From DATGCT01 sp964639325 (lineage in GTDB: Bacteria; Patescibacteriota; Minisyncoccia; UBA6257; GWB1-50-10): DNA of 35,353 nucleotides. Below are positions 14,395-21,268 of this stretch, piece after piece (positions within the stretch are counted from its first letter, which is position 1; the number at the start of each line of letters is the position of its first letter). A model generated the notes under the pieces. It searched no databases. It saw nothing but the letters and a program-made list of their open reading frames with translations, and was not told where the DNA came from. The stretch covers positions 1 through 35,353 of the forward strand of contig CAZXDO010000053.1 of the NCBI GenBank assembly GCA_964639325.1, written 5' to 3'. The position numbers and the translations under genes were made by a program.

Positions 14395-17300
14395 TTAAGC
14401 TTTTTTGATGGTAATTTTAGATTTGTAGCCATCAATATTAGTTTCAAAACTGAGATCGTAATTTTTCAGAGTACCTAAATAAACATCGTCAGCTCGAACC
14501 CCTTTCTTTAACTCTTCCTTCTTCAGGGTTGCTAACCTTCCAATTTCGTCTCCGTCAATTCCAAGGTGTATCCTGTCTTTAGGGTTAAGCCCTACATCCT
14601 GGCGGCCTTTTTGAATACTTCTAACAAGTTCCCTAAAACGCCCTTCCTGTTTTAATTCCTCGGTAATTTCGGTATTAAGTTCCAGTTCTTCTAACCCGTC
14701 ATCAACTATTACATTCTTTACATTAACTTCTTCCTTTAAAAGACTTAACAACCCCTCTTCGTTTCTCAACTTCTCGTTGTTAATTTTTAATCTGCCAAGA
14801 GGCTGCTTTACCCTTATTCCCGCCTCCTCTCTTTTAGAAAGAACTATGCTTGCTATTTCCCGAACGGTTTTCATTTTATCTACAAGCAAAGAATCAACCT
14901 CTCCTGATTCGGGCCAATGCTCAAAATGAACAGAATTTTTAAAGTCATATCCTTTAATCTTCTCTTTTAAGGATTGATACAAAGCTTCCGAAACAAAAGG
15001 AACAAAAGGGGCTAAAAGTTTAGAAATTTGAAGTAAAATATAACTAAGAGTAAAAGAGGCTTCCCTAAAATCATCTTTATCCTCCTTGTCTTCCAACACT
15101 TTTTGAAGGCGCTTTCGCGACCTACGAATGTACCAACGAGAAAGATCGTCAACCAAGATCTCCAGTTCCTTGGCAGAACCTCCAATGTCATAACTATTCA
15201 AACCTTCGCCGGTTAAATCAACAACTTCATTAAGTCTCGAAATAATCCATTTATCTAAAATATTTTTGGGTTTAAAACTTGATTCATATTGAACGTCATT
15301 AGAATACAAATCCAAAAAAGAAAAGGAATTGTAAAGAAGAAAAATAAAATTTCTCAAAACCTTTTTTATATCATTTTCATCAAACTTCTTTGGCTCTCCC
15401 GGGGGACCAACTGTATAAAAATGCCAACGAAGAGCATCGGCCCCAAATTTTTGAGTCACTTCCCAAGGATCAACTGCATTGCCTTTGGACTTACTCATCT
15501 TCCGTCCATACTTGTCTAAAATCAAACCAAGAGATATTACGTTTTTATAAGGCCTCTCGTACCCTAAAAGAGACGATATTGCCAAAAGGGTGTAAAACCA
15601 ACCCCGAGTTTGGTCTAAACCCTCAGTAATATAATCAGCCGGAAAATTAAGTTTATTTCCTGGTTTTAAAATACGCTTTAAAAAGCTTGTCTTTTGCTCA
15701 AAAGGGAAATGGGCTTGAGCAAAAGGCATTGAACCAGCATCAAACCAAACATCAATAACTTCCGGAACACGTCTCATTTCACCTCCACACTTGTTACAGG
15801 AAAAAGAAATTTCATCTACATAAGGCCGGTGAAAATCAGCAAACCCAAAAAGGTTGCGGGGTAATTTCATAAATTCAACTTTTCTTGAATCTCCTGTTTC
15901 TATAAAGCTCTTCTTGCCCATCTTTTTTCTATCGTCTTTTTCCCAAACAGCTTTTTCCTCACCCCATCCTTTCATTACCGTTTCTATCATCCAAAGAGGA
16001 TAATCGTGAGAAATGATAAGAATTTTTCTATTCTCATATTTTTTCTCTATATCTTCCAAAAAGTTAAGAACCCGCCTCGCAATATCTCTCAAATTTTCTC
16101 CTCCCTCAGGCCTTTTCTCAAACTTTTCCCTAAGGTTAATAAAATGATTATGATAATCCTCCTCGCTGCTGCCGTCCAAAAAACCTGTATTTACTTCTCT
16201 TAATCTTTCATCTGTTTTCATTTCAATTCCTAAAGATTTGGAAACTATTTCCGCTGTTTCTTTTGTTCTTCTAAAATCAGAAGAAAAAATCATATCAACT
16301 CCGGCTTTTTTAATTTTTTTTATTTCTTTCTCTACTTCTTTTTTCCCTTTGTCTGTTAATCCAAAAAGTTCTTTATTTTTTGGGTTGCTGTTTATAACGC
16401 TTTTTACATTACTTTCTGCCTCTCCATGGCGCATTAAAATATATTCATTTCTTGACCCTCCCAAACGCTTGTTAATTTCAGAAAAAGAATCCATTACTTC
16501 TCTGTTCCCGCATTTCTTACATTCCCAAATTGGAAGAGGGGTACCCCAATACCTATTCCTGGAAAGAGCCCAGTCTTTCACGCCGTTAATCCACTCTCCA
16601 AACCGGCCCTCTTTAATATGTTCCGGAACCCAATTTATTTTATTATTTAGAGAAACAAGTTTTTCTCTTAGTTTTGACATAGCAATAAACCAGGAATCCC
16701 TGCCGTAATATAAAACAGGGGTATCACACCTCCAGCAATGAGGGTACTCATGAGCGTATTCTTCTGTTTTTAAAAGAAAATTATTTTCTTTCAAGTGGGC
16801 AAATATTTTTTCATCTGATTCTTTGCTTTTCACTTTCATGCCCGAAAGGCCCGGTACTCCATCGACGAACAAACCTTTTTCATTTACGGTATGCTTTTCC
16901 GGCAACCCCACCTTTCTGCCAAGCTGATAGTCGTCTTCACCATACATAACTGCGGTGTGAACCACTCCCGTTCCTTCTTCGGTGGTAACGAAATCAGCCG
17001 GATAAACCTTATACGCCGCTTTATTGTTTTTAAATATTTCAAGGTCAAAAAGAGGAATATAACTAAGACCAACAAGGTCTCCTCCTTTTACTTTTCCTAT
17101 TTCTCTATAATTCCCCTCTAAAACATCCTTCCTGTCTAAACCAACAATATGTTTTTCGCCAGATTCTTTTAATTCTAAAACAAGATAATCAATATTATCT
17201 CCAACCGCCAAAGCTATGTTTCCGGGCAACGTCCAAGGAGTTGTTGTCCAAGAAAGAATATACGTATTGTTATCTGTTTCAAAATCACCTATTTTCTGCC

Positions 17301-17940
17301 CGCTCTTCAGTTTAAACTTCATATAAACAGAAGTTTCGGTTACTTCTTTATATCCTTGGGCTAATTCATGAGAAGAAAGAGCTGTCCCGCAACGAGGACA
17401 CCAAGGTACTATTTTGTATCCTTTATATAAAAGTTTTTTGTTCCAAATCTGTTTTAAAATCCACCAAACAGATTCCATATATGAATTTTCGTAGGTAATA
17501 TAAGGTCTCTCCATATCAATCCAAAAACCAATTCTTTTGGTCAACTCTTCCCACTCATCCTTGTATTTCCAAACTGACTCTTTACACTTCTGATTAAATT
17601 TTTCTACACCATACTCTTCAATCTCTTCTTTTGAATCAAAACCAAGTTTTTTCTCTACCTCCAACTCAACCGGCAGGCCGTGAGTGTCCCAACCGGCCTT
17701 TCTGGTAACTTGGTATCCCTTCATAGACTTATACCTAAGAACAATATCTTTAAAAACCCTGGCTAAAACATGGTGAATGCCGGGTTTTCCATTAGCTGTG
17801 GGAGGACCTTCATAAAAAACAAACTTCTTTTTGCCTTTTTCTTTGTTTTTTAATCCCTCAAACACATTGATCTCTTTCCAAAAATCCAGAATTTGTTCTT
17901 CTAGTTTTGGTAAATCAAATTTTTTTATTTTCTGAAACAT
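14395..17940 (-). CDS. ileS: Isoleucyl-tRNA synthetase with inserted histidine-phosphatase domain
   Basis: This class I synthetase charges tRNA-Ile. Counting from the ATG at 17940 (1181 residues; an upstream TTG is less likely) it has the HIGH-like PTANGKPGIHH motif near residue 47, the CP1 editing domain (SWTTTPWTLPGNIAL), TEGLDQTRGWFYTL, KMSKS at 814-818 and the anticodon-binding domain. The GIHH form indicates the eukaryote-like IleS2 type. Residues about 498-694 (bases about 15859-16449) are extra: a complete histidine phosphatase with ILMRHGEAESN (Arg504, His505), SSDFRRTKETA (Arg557/558), Glu582 and SHD with His645. The insert lies between CKKC and CNKC pairs that probably form a zinc ribbon. 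It is followed by smpB and ssrA. Confidence 0.95.
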   Translation of the reverse strand: MFQKIKKFDLPKLEEQILDFWKEINVFEGLKNKEKGKKKFVFYEGPPTANGKPGIHHVLARVFKDIVLRYKSMKGYQVTRKAGWDTHGLPVELEVEKKLGFDSKEEIEEYGVEKFNQKCKESVWKYKDEWEELTKRIGFWIDMERPYITYENSYMESVWWILKQIWNKKLLYKGYKIVPWCPRCGTALSSHELAQGYKEVTETSVYMKFKLKSGQKIGDFETDNNTYILSWTTTPWTLPGNIALAVGDNIDYLVLELKESGEKHIVGLDRKDVLEGNYREIGKVKGGDLVGLSYIPLFDLEIFKNNKAAYKVYPADFVTTEEGTGVVHTAVMYGEDDYQLGRKVGLPEKHTVNEKGLFVDGVPGLSGMKVKSKESDEKIFAHLKENNFLLKTEEYAHEYPHCWRCDTPVLYYGRDSWFIAMSKLREKLVSLNNKINWVPEHIKEGRFGEWINGVKDWALSRNRYWGTPLPIWECKKCGNREVMDSFSEINKRLGGSRNEYILMRHGEAESNVKSVINSNPKNKELFGLTDKGKKEVEKEIKKIKKAGVDMIFSSDFRRTKETAEIVSKSLGIEMKTDERLREVNTGFLDGSSEEDYHNHFINLREKFEKRPEGGENLRDIARRVLNFLEDIEKKYENRKILIISHDYPLWMIETVMKGWGEEKAVWEKDDRKKMGKKSFIETGDSRKVEFMKLPRNLFGFADFHRPYVDEISFSCNKCGGEMRRVPEVIDVWFDAGSMPFAQAHFPFEQKTSFLKRILKPGNKLNFPADYITEGLDQTRGWFYTLLAISSLLGYERPYKNVISLGLILDKYGRKMSKSKGNAVDPWEVTQKFGADALRWHFYTVGPPGEPKKFDENDIKKVLRNFIFLLYNSFSFLDLYSNDVQYESSFKPKNILDKWIISRLNEVVDLTGEGLNSYDIGGSAKELEILVDDLSRWYIRRSRKRLQKVLEDKEDKDDFREASFTLSYILLQISKLLAPFVPFVSEALYQSLKEKIKGYDFKNSVHFEHWPESGEVDSLLVDKMKTVREIASIVLSKREEAGIRVKQPLGRLKINNEKLRNEEGLLSLLKEEVNVKNVIVDDGLEELELNTEITEELKQEGRFRELVRSIQKGRQDVGLNPKDRIHLGIDGDEIGRLATLKKEELKKGVRADDVYLGTLKNYDLSFETNIDGYKSKITIKKA

Positions 17941-18015
17941 ATATTCAACAATCTTTACTTTCTCCAGTATCAATAATAGCAAAAAAAATAAACGCAGCCA
18001 AAAAACGTCGAGGTT

Positions 18016-18039
18016 AATACTAATACTATTATTAGTGTT
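18016..18039. promoter_or_regulatory. Inverted repeat between ileS and rpsT (possible operator)
   Basis: AATACTAATA and TATTAGTGTT are inverted copies (9 of 10 match) separated by four bases. The dyad ends ten bases before the TG of the rpsT extended -10 element, overlapping where a -35 would be, so it could be an operator for rpsT. It could also form a small hairpin. Confidence 0.4.
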
Positions 18040-18048
18040 GACTACCTT

Positions 18049-18057
18049 TGATATAAT
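18049..18057 (+). promoter_or_regulatory. Extended -10 promoter of rpsT
   Basis: TGaTATAAT is a consensus extended -10 element. Transcription would start near 18064, leaving a leader of about 35 nt. TTGACT at 18038-18043 is too close to be its -35. Confidence 0.65.
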
Positions 18058-18098
18058 ATATACACTACAAATACGCCAAATATAAAAATAATTAATAT

Positions 18099-18356
18099 AT
18101 GCCTAACACCAAAGCAGCAAAAAAGGCTTTGCGCCAAAATAAAAAGAACAGAGAACATAACCTGAAACGCAAACAGGATATAAAAAATGTTACAAAAAAA
18201 TATAAAAAACTAGTTGAAAACAATAAAGTTGAAGAAGCCAAAAAACAGATAAATCAAGTTTACAAAGTTCTTGATAAAATGGCGAAGGTTAATTACATTA
18301 AAAAAGGAAAAGCAAAGCGAATGAAATCAAGTTTAGCCAAAAAATTAAAAAGTTAG
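18099..18356 (+). CDS. rpsT: 30S ribosomal protein S20
   Basis: S20 binds 16S rRNA early in small-subunit assembly. The 85-residue protein is very basic and shows MPNTKAAKKALRQNKKNREH at the start and NYIKKGKAKRMKSSLAKKL at the end, both typical of the family, with three predicted long helices. It stands alone on the plus strand between divergent ileS and convergent holA, with its own extended -10 promoter and a strong terminator just after the stop codon. There is no obvious Shine-Dalgarno before the ATG. Confidence 0.95.
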   Translation: MPNTKAAKKALRQNKKNREHNLKRKQDIKNVTKKYKKLVENNKVEEAKKQINQVYKVLDKMAKVNYIKKGKAKRMKSSLAKKLKS

Positions 18357-18360
18357 AAAA

Positions 18361-18383
18361 AACCCGCCGTGAAGCGGGTTTTT
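18361..18383 (+). terminator. Intrinsic terminator after rpsT
   Basis: AACCCGC and GCGGGTT form a 7-bp stem around CGTGAA, followed by TTT. The A-run before the stem makes it usable from both sides, so it may also end holA transcription. Confidence 0.8.
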
Positions 18384-18406
18384 AAATTAAAAACATTTTT
18401 AATCAA

Positions 18407-19213
18407 TTAAGCCAAGATAAAATTCAACACGGCTTCTTCATACTCCAACTCCCCGGATTTTACTAAAACATCTCCTTTAGCCAACTTATCTGCATCAATT
18501 CCTTTAGATTGATAAGCCAACAAATTAAAAATATGACCCGGGTCCTCTTTTCTCAAAAATAACTTCTCTAAAGAAACAAGTTTTGTTTTTGTATTATGAG
18601 AATTTAATATGCCGCCGGTTATAAAAAACATATCCTCCACGCCTCTCCATTCAATAATCTCTTTTAAGTTGCTCTCTTGAATAACGCCCTCAAAACCGGC
18701 TAAGTAAATTTTATTAAGCTCGTTAATAAGACGCCAACTTCTATCTTTTCCGGACAAAAGATAAGAAATAAAAAAAATTTCAGCTCCGGAAGACAGCTTA
18801 ATATCTAATTTCTTCAAATTAATAATCAAAAACTTCCTTAACTCGTCTCTTTTTAATTCCTCAAATTCCTGAAATTTATTTGGTTTTTTTAAAAGAAAAC
18901 TAAATTTCTTGTTTGGTTTCTTGTTTTCTAAAATCACAACAAAAACCTTTTTTTCTTCTCCGTAACCTTTTAAAACATCCAACCACCCTTTTCTATCAAT
19001 CTGGGTTACCCCTTTAACAACAGCTAATTTAGAATCAACAAACATTGAGGGTTGTTTTAAAAAATCAATTACCTCTCCCCAAGATTCAGAATTTTCTTCT
19101 AAATCAAAAAAAACTGAATCAAGATTCTTGTGTTTTGATTTATACAAAGAAAGAAGCTCATTAAGCTTTTGTTTTTTTCTGTATGAATCTGGACCATATA
19201 AACAAATAATCAT
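18407..19213 (-). CDS. holA: DNA polymerase III delta subunit (clamp-loader subunit)
   Basis: The delta subunit opens the sliding clamp during loading. The 268-residue protein begins MIICLYGPDSYRKKQKLNELL, like HolA, followed by LKQPSMFVDSKLAVVKGV and the second-domain pattern ELKRDELRKFLIINLKKLDIKLSSGAEIFF (quoted in part). WRLINELNKIYLAG then matches the HolA helix with the usual LxNELEKL pattern. It is shorter than the usual 320-340 residues, and there is no Walker A, as expected for delta. It partners with DnaN, which is encoded at 30878-31996. The match is to fold-level patterns, so confidence is good rather than certain. Confidence 0.82.
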   Translation of the reverse strand: MIICLYGPDSYRKKQKLNELLSLYKSKHKNLDSVFFDLEENSESWGEVIDFLKQPSMFVDSKLAVVKGVTQIDRKGWLDVLKGYGEEKKVFVVILENKKPNKKFSFLLKKPNKFQEFEELKRDELRKFLIINLKKLDIKLSSGAEIFFISYLLSGKDRSWRLINELNKIYLAGFEGVIQESNLKEIIEWRGVEDMFFITGGILNSHNTKTKLVSLEKLFLRKEDPGHIFNLLAYQSKGIDADKLAKGDVLVKSGELEYEEAVLNFILA

Positions 19214-19408
19214 AGATTATTTAAATTCTAAATTACAAACTCCAAATAACAAATAAATTACAATGTTCAATGCTCAAAATATCAAACAATGAATTAGGAA
19301 TAATGAATTGCAAATTAAGGGCTTTGTTGTTTTTTTTATATTTTTTCATAATTCCTAATTCTTAATTCTTTATTCTTGGTTTATTTGTCATTTGGTGCTT
19401 GGTGCTTG
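19214..19408. repeat. AT-rich intergenic inverted repeat
   Basis: The gap between holA and mutM holds short repetitive words (CAAATAACAAATAAATTAC, TTTGGTGCTTGGTGCTTG) and an imperfect dyad: GAATTAGGAATAATGA near 19291-19306 against CATAATTCCTAATTC near 19349-19363. The outer flanks are also loosely inverted. It has no reading frame. It looks like a dispersed non-coding repeat, but only one copy is in the window. Confidence 0.5.
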
Positions 19409-20353
19409 TTATTTCTTTCCCTGGCATTTGGGACAAAACCTTGCCGACCTGCTTCCCACTTTTATTCTTTTTATTTCTTCTCCGCACTTGGGGCACGGCT
19501 CGCCATCTTTTTGATATACTAAAAGTTTTTTTCCATAATCACCTTTTTTGCCTTTAGGAGTGCGGTAATCATCAATACTTGTCCCTCCCAAACTAACCGC
19601 TTCTTTTAAGATGCTTCTTAGGGCTATGTAAAGTTTTTTAAGTTTTTTATCACTTATCTTTTCTGCCGAAACTAAAGGATGAATACCGGCTTCCCAAAGA
19701 GCTTCGTCTGAATAGATGTTTCCCACCCCGCTTATTAATTCCTGCTTCATTAAAACGGTTTTTATTCTCCCTTTTTTACTTTTAATAATTCTCTTAAAAT
19801 CTTCAAAAGAAAATTTAGGGCTAGTCGGATCGTCACCCACCTCTTTTTCTAACACATCGAAAACTTTTTTCTCCTCTCCGCACACAACCTTGGCAAATTT
19901 TCTCATATCAGAAAGAGCCATCATAGTTTCTTCATTATCTTTTTTTAAAAAGAAAATGAGATGAATAAAACGATTTTTAAAATCAGCTAAAAAATCTTTA
20001 AAAGGAACGGGTATCCATTTCTCGCTTTTCCAAATATCATCAACGTTATTTACATTTTCTCTTCTTTCCCATTTTCCCAGAAGAAGATGGCCGCTCATTT
20101 TTTGGTGAATGAGAATAATTTTATGGTTTGATAAGGTTATAAGAATATTCTTCCCTTTTCTGGAAACATTCTTTATTTCTTCCCCTAAAACACACTTTTT
20201 AAAAACTCCTTCCCGGCAAGGTTTTTGATTTGCAGATTTGAAATATTTCGGCCAATCAGTCCAAATATTAACAATTCTCCAACCTTGATTTTTTCCGGTT
20301 AGTTTTCTTTTTAAACCACGAACAGTTGTTTCAACTTCAGGTAATTCGGGCAT
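19409..20353 (-). CDS. mutM: Formamidopyrimidine-DNA glycosylase
   Basis: MutM (Fpg) removes oxidised purines such as 8-oxoguanine and nicks the abasic site. The protein begins MPELPEVETTVRGL, with the catalytic Pro2 and Glu3 that are exposed after Met removal. HQKMSGHLLLG, then LMKQELISGVGNIYSDEALW (the helix-two-turn-helix), follow. The C-terminal zinc finger has CPKCGEEIKRIKVGSRSARFC in part, plus CPKC. At 314 residues it is slightly longer than usual; the extra residues are around 110-140. A TATAAT ends six bases before the ATG, suggesting a leaderless mRNA. Confidence 0.95.
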   Translation of the reverse strand: MPELPEVETTVRGLKRKLTGKNQGWRIVNIWTDWPKYFKSANQKPCREGVFKKCVLGEEIKNVSRKGKNILITLSNHKIILIHQKMSGHLLLGKWERRENVNNVDDIWKSEKWIPVPFKDFLADFKNRFIHLIFFLKKDNEETMMALSDMRKFAKVVCGEEKKVFDVLEKEVGDDPTSPKFSFEDFKRIIKSKKGRIKTVLMKQELISGVGNIYSDEALWEAGIHPLVSAEKISDKKLKKLYIALRSILKEAVSLGGTSIDDYRTPKGKKGDYGKKLLVYQKDGEPCPKCGEEIKRIKVGSRSARFCPKCQGKK

Positions 20354-20359
20354 AACTGA

Positions 20360-20365
20360 ATTATA
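20360..20365 (-). promoter_or_regulatory. -10 box placed for a leaderless mRNA (mutM)
   Basis: On the minus strand TATAAT ends six bases before the mutM ATG. No -35 match is seen at normal spacing; the terminator of the upstream lipoprotein gene begins 21 bp further on. Confidence 0.55.
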
Positions 20366-20386
20366 TAACCGCTTTTCAAATAAAAA

Positions 20387-20415
20387 AACCCACCGACTTA
20401 AGTGTCTAGTGGGTT
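20387..20415 (-). terminator. Intrinsic terminator of the lipoprotein gene
   Basis: AACCCAC and GTGGGTT pair, with an inner ACTTAAGT dyad, and on the minus strand a run of T follows the stem. It separates the lipoprotein gene from mutM, which then needs its own promoter. Confidence 0.8.
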
Positions 20416-20433
20416 TGTTTCGTAAAACTAAGA

Positions 20434-20820
20434 TTAATACCTTCCCCGATTAAGGTAATCAACGTCCCAATGGTAAATTCTCTGGCGTTGGGGATAAAAG
20501 TAAAACTTTCTACTGCGAGAACCAATATAGGTAGAATCAACTCTTCCCACAGCTGTAATTATCATTTCCTGATGATCCATTACAAATTCAGCTCTGACAA
20601 AAACTGTTTCTCCCGCTTCAAGTTCTTTAATTACACCAGAACTTCGAAAACCTACCTTCTTTACCGTAATTTTTGAACCGGGAATGTTATTAGTAACAAC
20701 CACTCCTGATCCTCCTATTGGGATATTAGTGTCAACCTTAACATAGGGCAAGTAGCTACCGTAATAACATCCGGTTAAGAAAAACAACGACAACAACAAA
20801 ATTAAACCTTTTCGTTTCAT
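20434..20820 (-). CDS. Small lipoprotein of unknown function
   Basis: This 128-residue protein starts with a lipoprotein signal: two basic residues, a leucine-rich core and the lipobox LTGC with Cys18 as the lipidation site. The mature part has Gly/Val-rich beta-type sequence and a stretch NNIPGSKITVKKVGFRSSGV, then ELEAGETVFVRAEFVMDHQEM and a Tyr/Arg-rich C-terminus. No family is recognised. It should be anchored to the outer face of the cytoplasmic membrane. It has an unusually complete expression signal: consensus promoter, GGAGG ribosome-binding site seven bases before the ATG (20828-20832) and its own terminator, so it is probably well expressed and monocistronic. Confidence 0.8.
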   Translation of the reverse strand: MKRKGLILLLSLFFLTGCYYGSYLPYVKVDTNIPIGGSGVVVTNNIPGSKITVKKVGFRSSGVIKELEAGETVFVRAEFVMDHQEMIITAVGRVDSTYIGSRSRKFYFYPQRQRIYHWDVDYLNRGRY

Positions 20821-20863
20821 AACAAATCCTCCAATCTTTTAATATTTTTTATTTTCTACCCAT

Positions 20864-20892
20864 ATTATATAACTAAAACAATAAATTGTCAA
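20864..20892 (-). promoter_or_regulatory. Perfect consensus sigma70 promoter of the lipoprotein gene
   Basis: On the minus strand TTGACA (20887-20892), a 17-bp spacer and TATAAT (20864-20869) match the consensus exactly. Transcription would start near 20857, giving a leader of about 37 nt with a GGAGG site. The -35 overlaps an inverted repeat. Confidence 0.85.
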
Positions 20893-20924
20893 TACAAGCA
20901 AATCTATTAACGCTGTATTGCCAA
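20886..20924. promoter_or_regulatory. Inverted repeat over the -35 of the lipoprotein promoter (possible operator)
   Basis: TTGTCAATACAAGC (20886-20899) and CGCTGTATTGCCAA (20911-20924) are inverted copies with about 11 of 14 matches. The shared half-site is CAATACA. One arm covers the -35 hexamer, a typical place for a repressor or activator to bind. Confidence 0.45.
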
Positions 20925-20952
20925 CCCCCTCCAATTAAGATAATCTAAAGAT

Positions 20953-21258
20953 ATGCCCAGTAATACAACTTCCAGTATGTTCTTTTATGTGTACGTTTTA
21001 GAAAGTATCAAAGACGGAAATAGATATATAGGATATACAAATAATTTAAAAAGAAGAATAAAAGAACATAAAGAAGGAAAATCATTTAGTATGAAATTTA
21101 AATCACCTTTCAAGTTAATATATTTTGAAGCCTGTCTTAATGAAGAAGACGCTAAACGACGAGAAAATTATTTAAAAACATCTCAAGGTCGAAAGTTTTT
21201 AGGACTAAGACTAATCCAACATACAAGAGCTAAAGAGTCGTTTAGCTCTGGAAGTTGA
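20953..21258 (+). CDS. Small GIY-YIG nuclease-domain protein
   Basis: The product (101 residues from this ATG; the internal ATG at 20977, giving MFFYVYVLES, fits the usual family start better) is a single GIY-YIG domain. VYV and YIG lie in the first two strands, followed by NNLKRRIKEHKEG with the conserved Arg, and a Glu in EEDAKRRENYLKT. Such stand-alone proteins are common in Patescibacteria; the domain cuts DNA in homing endonucleases and repair enzymes, but the role of the small version is not known. Both ends of the gene fall inside a 20-bp inverted repeat (20956-20975 / 21248-21267), so it resembles a small mobile unit placed just before the pilus ATPase gene. Confidence 0.85.
   Translation: MPSNTTSSMFFYVYVLESIKDGNRYIGYTNNLKRRIKEHKEGKSFSMKFKSPFKLIYFEACLNEEDAKRRENYLKTSQGRKFLGLRLIQHTRAKESFSSGS
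20956..20975. repeat. Left arm of the inverted repeat around the GIY-YIG gene
   Basis: CCCAGTAATACAACTTCCAG is the inverse of 21248-21267 with 18 of 20 matches. It lies inside or just before the start of the GIY-YIG gene. Confidence 0.7.
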
Positions 21259-21267
21259 TATACTGGG
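21248..21267. repeat. Right arm of the inverted repeat around the GIY-YIG gene
   Basis: CTGGAAGTTGATATACTGGG contains the GIY-YIG stop codon and ends one base before the ATG of the pilus ATPase gene. It is the partner of 20956-20975. Confidence 0.7.
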
Positions 21268-21268
21268 T

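Noticed and set aside
16238..16708. Plus-strand frame of 156 residues within ileS
   Set aside because: It is antisense to the synthetase/phosphatase region and is rich in Phe, Ser and Leu, as expected for the complement of a Lys/Glu-rich gene.
18038..18057. TTGACT as the -35 of rpsT with TATAAT
   Set aside because: The spacing is only 8 bp. It could pair with TACACT 17 bp downstream, but the extended -10 TGaTATAAT is the stronger match.
19214..19408. CRISPR array or tandem repeat
   Set aside because: The similar words are not evenly spaced and there are no repeated direct units with spacers.
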